Assembly (NCBI RefSeq): GCF_008152325.1
Contig: NZ_CP042243.1
Coordinates: forward strand, 1,865,026 to 1,929,025
Direction of reading: 5' to 3'
DNA: 64,000 nucleotides
Origin: Crassaminicella thermophila
Lineage (GTDB): Bacteria; Bacillota; Clostridia; Peptostreptococcales; Thermotaleaceae
Below are positions 59,569-64,000 of this stretch, piece after piece. The notes beneath the pieces were generated by a model, which saw only the letters and a program-made list of their open reading frames with translations, was not told where the DNA came from and searched no databases. Each line of letters starts with the position of its first letter. Position 1 is the stretch's first letter. A program made the translations under genes and the position numbers.

Positions 59569-60861
59569 CTACTTTCTATTTTTAAGTAGAGTTCTTACAT
59601 TCCCAATCATATACAAAGAACCAGCAAATACGACTACATCTTCAAAGTTAGCTAAAGATAATGCTGTTTCAACCGCATCTGCTATTTTTTCTTTTTTTAG
59701 TGTAGTTTTTTCAAACTTTGCTACCTTTTCATACAATTTTTCCACAGACATAGCTCTTGGATTATCTGGCTTTGTAAGGACTAATTTTTGTGCAAGTGGA
59801 ACAATCTCATCAATCATTGAAGAATCTTTGTCTCCTAAAATCCCTAAACATAATATAATATTCTTATCATAAAAAAGCTCCTTTAATACTTTTGATAAAG
59901 CTTTCATTCCTTGAGGATTGTGGGCCCCATCTATTAGTACAATAGGATCTCTTTTCATAATCTCAAGTCTTCCAGGCCAAATACTTTTCTTTAAACCTTC
60001 ATATAATGCTTCCTTAGAAATTTTTATATAATGCTCCTTCTCTAAAACATATAAAGCAGTTAAGCATACTGTAGCATTTTGAATTTGATGTTCTCCTAGC
60101 ATAGATATACATACATTTTCCAATTTTTCACTTCCATAATTCACATTAAAAATTTGTCCTTTATCATCTTTTTTTATTACTTTAATACTATCAATAGGTG
60201 CCTTTACTAATTTTGAATTTTTATTGCTGCATACATCTTTTATAACTTCCATAGCTTCTCTTTTTTGAGGGTAAGAAACCACATAGCTATTTTCCTTAAT
60301 AATTCCTGCCTTTTCATAAGCTATTTTATCCAAAGAATCTCCTAAATAATCTATATGATCTATATCTATAGGAGTAATAACTGAAAGTAAAGGATCTACT
60401 ACATTTGTTGCATCAAATCTTCCTCCCATACCTACTTCTAATACTAAAAAATCTACATTTTGTCTTTTAAAGTACTCAAATCCTATAGCAGTAACAACTT
60501 CAAATTCTGTAGGATGATTCTTTCCATTTGAAATCATTTTATTTATTTTGCCCTTTACATAATCTGTTATTTTAGCTAACTCTTCTTTAGGAATATTCTC
60601 TCCATTTATTCGGATTCTTTCAGTAAACTCCTCTAGGTATGGAGAAGTATAAAGACCTACCTTATACCCTTGTTCTTTTAATACAGAAGCTATAAATGAT
60701 GAAGTAGAACCTTTTCCATTTGTCCCTGCCACATGAATAACTTTCAAATCCCTATGAGGATTTCCCATTAAATCTAATAAATAAGTAATATTTTCAAGTC
60801 CTAGTTTGCTGCCAAATTTGTATGTACCATGAATATAACTTAGAGCCTGTTCATAATTCAT
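59569..60861 (-). CDS. folC: folylpolyglutamate synthase / dihydrofolate synthase
   Basis: Adds glutamate to folates. 430 residues, usual length. The P-loop is VIHVAGTNGKGSTSSFIASV, followed by VGLYTSPYLEEFTERIRING, then EVVTAIGFEYFKRQNVDFLVLEVGMGGRFDATNV and DHIDYLGDSLDKIAYEKAGI with the catalytic-loop His. The C-terminal domain has LIDGAHNPQGMKAL. Located between valS and the activator gene, a common clostridial pairing. AGGAGG precedes the ATG. Confidence 0.95.
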   Translation of the reverse strand: MNYEQALSYIHGTYKFGSKLGLENITYLLDLMGNPHRDLKVIHVAGTNGKGSTSSFIASVLKEQGYKVGLYTSPYLEEFTERIRINGENIPKEELAKITDYVKGKINKMISNGKNHPTEFEVVTAIGFEYFKRQNVDFLVLEVGMGGRFDATNVVDPLLSVITPIDIDHIDYLGDSLDKIAYEKAGIIKENSYVVSYPQKREAMEVIKDVCSNKNSKLVKAPIDSIKVIKKDDKGQIFNVNYGSEKLENVCISMLGEHQIQNATVCLTALYVLEKEHYIKISKEALYEGLKKSIWPGRLEIMKRDPIVLIDGAHNPQGMKALSKVLKELFYDKNIILCLGILGDKDSSMIDEIVPLAQKLVLTKPDNPRAMSVEKLYEKVAKFEKTTLKKEKIADAVETALSLANFEDVVVFAGSLYMIGNVRTLLKNRK

Positions 60862-60881
60862 TTTATATCCTCCTATACATA

Positions 60882-60901
60882 CAGCCGGGTATACACCCGG
60901 C
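60882..60901 (-). other. perfect palindrome between valS and folC without a T run
   Basis: AGCCGGGTGTATACCCGGCT is a perfect 20-bp palindrome 7 nt after the valS stop. The flank on the folC side (minus strand) is GTATGTATAGG, not a T run, so classic termination is doubtful. It may be an mRNA processing or stabilising hairpin. Confidence 0.6.
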
Positions 60902-60907
60902 TTATAA

Positions 60908-63568
60908 TTATTTTATTTTCTTTTTCATTCCCTCTAATCTTTCTATAACCTTATCCATCATAGATTGATAATTTGCTTGTTTATTTTTCTCTTCTTCAAT
61001 AACTTTTGCTGGAGCTTTTTCTAAAAATCCTTTATTAGAAAGTTTTCCATTTACCCTTTTTAATTCTTTTTCTAATTTTTCTTTTTCTTTTTCTAATCTT
61101 TCTATTTCTTTTTCAAAATCAACTAATTCGTCTAATGGAAGGAAAATCTCAGCACCTGCTACAACTGCAGACATAGCATCTTCTGGAATATCCTTTTTCT
61201 CTTTTTGAAGTACTACCTCTGTAGCACTTGCAAGAGTTATAAAATAATCTTTCCCCATATCTATTGCATCATAAGCTTCATCGGATGCTACAATAATAAC
61301 TTTTGCTTTTTTAGATGGAACTACATTCATTTCAGCACGAATATTTCTTACACTTCTGATTGCGTCCATAATTATTTCCATATTTTTCTCTTCTTGTACA
61401 AAGCTATATGAAGGATCATATTTAGGCCATGGTGCAATCATAACGCTATCCTCTTTTGTAGTAGGAAGATGTTTCCATATTTCTTCAGTGATAAATGGCA
61501 TAAATGGATGTAATAGTTTTAACATATTCTCAAGAACATATGTCAACGTATATAATGCAGCATGTTTTGTATCTGTTTCCTCTCCATATAGTCTTGGTTT
61601 CACAAGCTCAATATACCAGTCGCAGTACTCACTCCAAATAAAGTCATAAACCTTTTGTACAGCCATTCCTAATTCAAACTTATCTAAGTTGTCAGTAACT
61701 TCCTTAGCAACCTGATTCATTCTAGATAATATCCATTTATCTGCAAGCGTAAAGTGTTTCTCACACTCTGCTTTATCAAATGTATCTTGATTTAAATTCA
61801 TTAATACAAAACGAGTAGCATTCCACAATTTGTTTGCAAAATTTCTATTAGACTCTACTCTCTCAATATAAAAACGCATATCATTTCCAGGACTATTACC
61901 TGTAGCAAGAGTCATTCTTAAAGCATCTGCTCCATATTGATTGATAATATCAAGTGGATCAATACCATTTCCAAGAGATTTACTCATTTTTCTACCTTGT
62001 GAATCACGCACTAAACCATGTACAAACACATATTTAAAAGGAATATCTCCCATTTGCTCAATTCCTGAGAACATCATCCTTACTACCCAGAAGAAAATAA
62101 TATCGTATCCAGTAACCAACACATCTGTAGGATAAAAATATTTTAGTTCTTTTGTTTCTTCTGGCCAACCAAGAGTTGAAAATGGCCATAATGCTGAACT
62201 AAACCAAGTATCTAATACATCCTCATCTTGTTTTAACTTACTACTATTACATTTGCTGCAAAGCTCTGGAGCTGTTCTTGATACAATAATTTCTCCACAA
62301 TCTTCACAATAATAAGCAGGTATTCTATGTCCCCACCACAATTGTCTTGAAATACACCAGTCCTTTATGTTTTCTAACCAGTGGAAATAAATTTTATTAA
62401 AACGCTCTGGAATAAATTTTGTCTTACCTTTTTTTACAGCTTCAATAGCTGGTTTTGCAAGCTCTTCCATCTTTACAAACCACTGATCGCTTAATCTTGG
62501 TTCAACTACTGTACTACAGCGATAACAAACACCTACATTATGCTGATGCTCTTTCACTTTTACTAAATAACCAGCATCCTCTAAATCTTTTACAAGAGCT
62601 TTTCTACATTCGTAACGATCCATACCTTTATACTTTCCTGCATGTTCGTTCATTTTTGCTTCATCATCCATTACAGTTATTTGCTCTAAATTATGTCTTA
62701 AACCTACTTCAAAGTCGTTCGGATCATGAGCAGGAGTAATTTTTACAGCACCTGTACCAAACTCTTTATCTACATATTCATCTGCTATAATTGGAATCTC
62801 TCTTTCTACAATTGGCAATATTAATGTTTTACCAACTAAATGAGCATATCTTTCATCTTCAGGATGTACTGCTACAGCTGTATCTCCAAGCATTGTTTCA
62901 GGTCTTGTAGTAGCAATTTCTAAATATTCATCTGAATCCTTTACTGGATATTTTATATGCCAAAAATATCCACCCTTCTCTTCATGCTCAACTTCAGCAT
63001 CAGAAAGAGAAGTTTTACAATCTGGACACCAGTTAATAAGACGATTTCCCCTATATATATATCCTTTTTCATAAAGTTTTACAAAAACTTCAGTTACAGC
63101 TTTATTACAACCTTCATCCATTGTAAATCTCTCTTTTGACCAATCACAAGAATTTCCTAATTTTTTCATTTGCTCTACGATTCTTCCGCCATACTCTTCT
63201 TTCCATGCCCAAGCTCTTTTTAGGAACTCATCTCTTCCAATTTCTTCTTTTGTCTTTCCTTCTTCTTCTAATATCTTTTCTACTACTTTTACTTCTGTTG
63301 CAATACTTGCATGATCTGTTCCTGGCAACCATAATGTTTCATAACCTTGCATTCTCTTATACCTAATTAATATATCCTGTAAGGTATGATCAAGGGCATG
63401 TCCCATATGAAGCTGTCCAGTAATATTAGGCGGAGGTAGTACAATAGTAAATGGTTCTTTATCAGGATTTACTTCTGCTTTAAAATATTCTTTTTCCATC
63501 CAATAATCATAAATTCTTTTCTCAAATTCTTGTGGATTATAGGTTTTATCCAAATTTTTTATTTCCAT
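60908..63568 (-). CDS. valS: valine--tRNA ligase
   Basis: Charges tRNA-Val. 886 residues, the usual Bacillota length. Class I motifs: [20 protein letters not shown] near residue 47 and [14 protein letters not shown] near 526. Editing-domain signatures include [20 protein letters not shown]. Zinc-binding cysteines occur in [15 protein letters not shown] and CEDCGEII...CSKCN. The C-terminal coiled coil ([19 protein letters not shown]) is typical of ValRS. AAAAGGAGTG precedes the ATG, which overlaps the end of the small membrane-protein gene. Controlled by a Val T-box. Confidence 0.97.
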   Translation of the reverse strand: MEIKNLDKTYNPQEFEKRIYDYWMEKEYFKAEVNPDKEPFTIVLPPPNITGQLHMGHALDHTLQDILIRYKRMQGYETLWLPGTDHASIATEVKVVEKILEEEGKTKEEIGRDEFLKRAWAWKEEYGGRIVEQMKKLGNSCDWSKERFTMDEGCNKAVTEVFVKLYEKGYIYRGNRLINWCPDCKTSLSDAEVEHEEKGGYFWHIKYPVKDSDEYLEIATTRPETMLGDTAVAVHPEDERYAHLVGKTLILPIVEREIPIIADEYVDKEFGTGAVKITPAHDPNDFEVGLRHNLEQITVMDDEAKMNEHAGKYKGMDRYECRKALVKDLEDAGYLVKVKEHQHNVGVCYRCSTVVEPRLSDQWFVKMEELAKPAIEAVKKGKTKFIPERFNKIYFHWLENIKDWCISRQLWWGHRIPAYYCEDCGEIIVSRTAPELCSKCNSSKLKQDEDVLDTWFSSALWPFSTLGWPEETKELKYFYPTDVLVTGYDIIFFWVVRMMFSGIEQMGDIPFKYVFVHGLVRDSQGRKMSKSLGNGIDPLDIINQYGADALRMTLATGNSPGNDMRFYIERVESNRNFANKLWNATRFVLMNLNQDTFDKAECEKHFTLADKWILSRMNQVAKEVTDNLDKFELGMAVQKVYDFIWSEYCDWYIELVKPRLYGEETDTKHAALYTLTYVLENMLKLLHPFMPFITEEIWKHLPTTKEDSVMIAPWPKYDPSYSFVQEEKNMEIIMDAIRSVRNIRAEMNVVPSKKAKVIIVASDEAYDAIDMGKDYFITLASATEVVLQKEKKDIPEDAMSAVVAGAEIFLPLDELVDFEKEIERLEKEKEKLEKELKRVNGKLSNKGFLEKAPAKVIEEEKNKQANYQSMMDKVIERLEGMKKKIK

Positions 63569-63777
63569 AATAACACTCCTTTTCCTTTAAAATATCTAAT
63601 AAACTCTAGACTTTTTGGAAACTCACCATTAATGATCATAAAAATTCCTATTACTGCTATGAAAAGTCCTATAAACTTTATATTAATAGGATTCCACTTA
63701 AAAATTTTCATTAAATATTTCGTTCCATATACAAAAATTGAACCAAAAATTAACAATATAACTCCTACATAAAACAT
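63559..63777 (-). CDS. small membrane protein between the T-box and valS (72 aa)
   Basis: A 72-residue protein with two membrane helices ([20 protein letters not shown] and [18 protein letters not shown]). Start at the ATG at 63777 with GGGGTGAG upstream; the ten codons before it cover that site. Its stop overlaps the valS start by ten bases, so valS is translationally coupled to it. The Val T-box controls both. I do not know the family; it might be a hypothetical conserved in related Clostridia. Confidence 0.68.
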   Translation of the reverse strand: MFYVGVILLIFGSIFVYGTKYLMKIFKWNPINIKFIGLFIAVIGIFMIINGEFPKSLEFIRYFKGKGVLLWK

Positions 63778-63789
63778 AATCTCACCCCA

Positions 63790-64000
63790 AAATAAAAACC
63801 CCTTCATCCAATAAGGACGAAAGGATTATTTTCGCGGTACCACCTTAATTCCAGAAAACACTGGCTCTCATAAATCAATAACGGGATTTCCCGGCTGAAT
63901 CTACATGAATCTTTCTCAATTCAGCAACTCAGAAGCTACCTTCAATAATTCTTCCCTAAGAAACCTTTCAGCCTACGGATTTCTCTCTCTATAGGGGGTT
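63790..64000 (-). promoter_or_regulatory. T-box leader of valS (valine specifier; 5' part beyond window)
   Basis: Antiterminator motif AAGGTGGTACCGCG lies at 63833-63846 (minus). The terminator (TCCTTTCGTCC with GGATGAAGG, then T5) is at 63795-63830. The specifier GTA is at 63937-63939, six bases before GAG. The 5' end and the promoter are outside the window. Confidence 0.92.

Noticed and set aside
62455-63366. Leu/His-rich plus-strand frames of 76-94 codons
   Set aside because: Antisense shadows of valS.

Overview
The window is AT-rich, densely coded DNA from an anaerobic, spore-forming member of the Clostridia (Bacillota). The evidence for sporulation is two alpha/beta-type small acid-soluble spore proteins, a PdaB-like deacetylase and a YtxC-like protein. 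Low-GC Gram-positive regulation is everywhere: three T-box leaders, a lysine riboswitch, a TPP riboswitch, an L20-type leader and TTGACA-17-TATAAT promoters. The 4-hydroxybutyryl-CoA dehydratase module points to an amino-acid or succinate/GABA fermenter. I cannot name the genus. Most genes lie on the minus strand.

Layout. 1-1782: KtrA (cut by the window edge) and KtrB potassium uptake. 1942-3287: infC-rpmI-rplT with leader and promoter; infC starts with ATT. 3308-8536: ABC importer with a DUF3798 lipoprotein, a double ATPase and two permeases. 8844-10415: compact FtsH-like protease (plus strand). 10439-12684: thrS with a Thr T-box. 12710-15203: DUF445, YtxC and pentein-like (DUF6873-type) genes. 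15262-15950: a complete IS200-type element.

15988-25589: the 4-hydroxybutyrate region. It holds the dehydrogenase, CoA-transferase, two small Cys-rich/Fe-S-type proteins, AbfD, a DUF1847 protein, an NCS2-like permease and a CBS-PAS-AAA+-Fis sigma-54 activator. Both abfD and the permease have sigma-54 -24/-12 promoters, and both have clusters of the same 16-bp palindrome (GTTGC-N6-GCAAC) upstream. These look like one regulon driven by the adjacent activator. This is the most interesting system in the window.

25704-26159: a five-tRNA operon (Val-Asp-Phe-Gly-Cys) with promoter and terminator. 26215-28581: hslO, a cold-shock gene, a methyltransferase and a SASP. 28635-31571: TPP-riboswitch-controlled thiamine-precursor uptake. 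31576-33699: CPBP protease and M20 amidohydrolase. 33782-38664: lysine-riboswitch operon with a DeoR regulator, asd, dapA, dapB and dapH; dapF and lysA follow on the other strand. 41127-45007: hpt, then a cysteine desulfidase with a near-perfect sigma-54 promoter and its own activator.

45113-48541: pfkB, an uncalled 47-aa membrane protein, a two-OB SSB-like protein and a MurE-like ligase. 48616-48923: an unexplained ~260-bp imperfect palindrome between 22-bp direct repeats. 48937-50888: an NSS transporter with a 34-aa MetS-like subunit under a T-box whose specifier reads CCC (proline). 50937-57633: two polysaccharide deacetylases, a Na/Pi symporter, a QueG-like ferredoxin, a SASP, DUF4364, a YVTN beta-propeller, a TSCPD protein and small unknowns. 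57695-64000: a third sigma-54 activator, folC and valS under a Val T-box, with a small membrane-protein gene in its operon.
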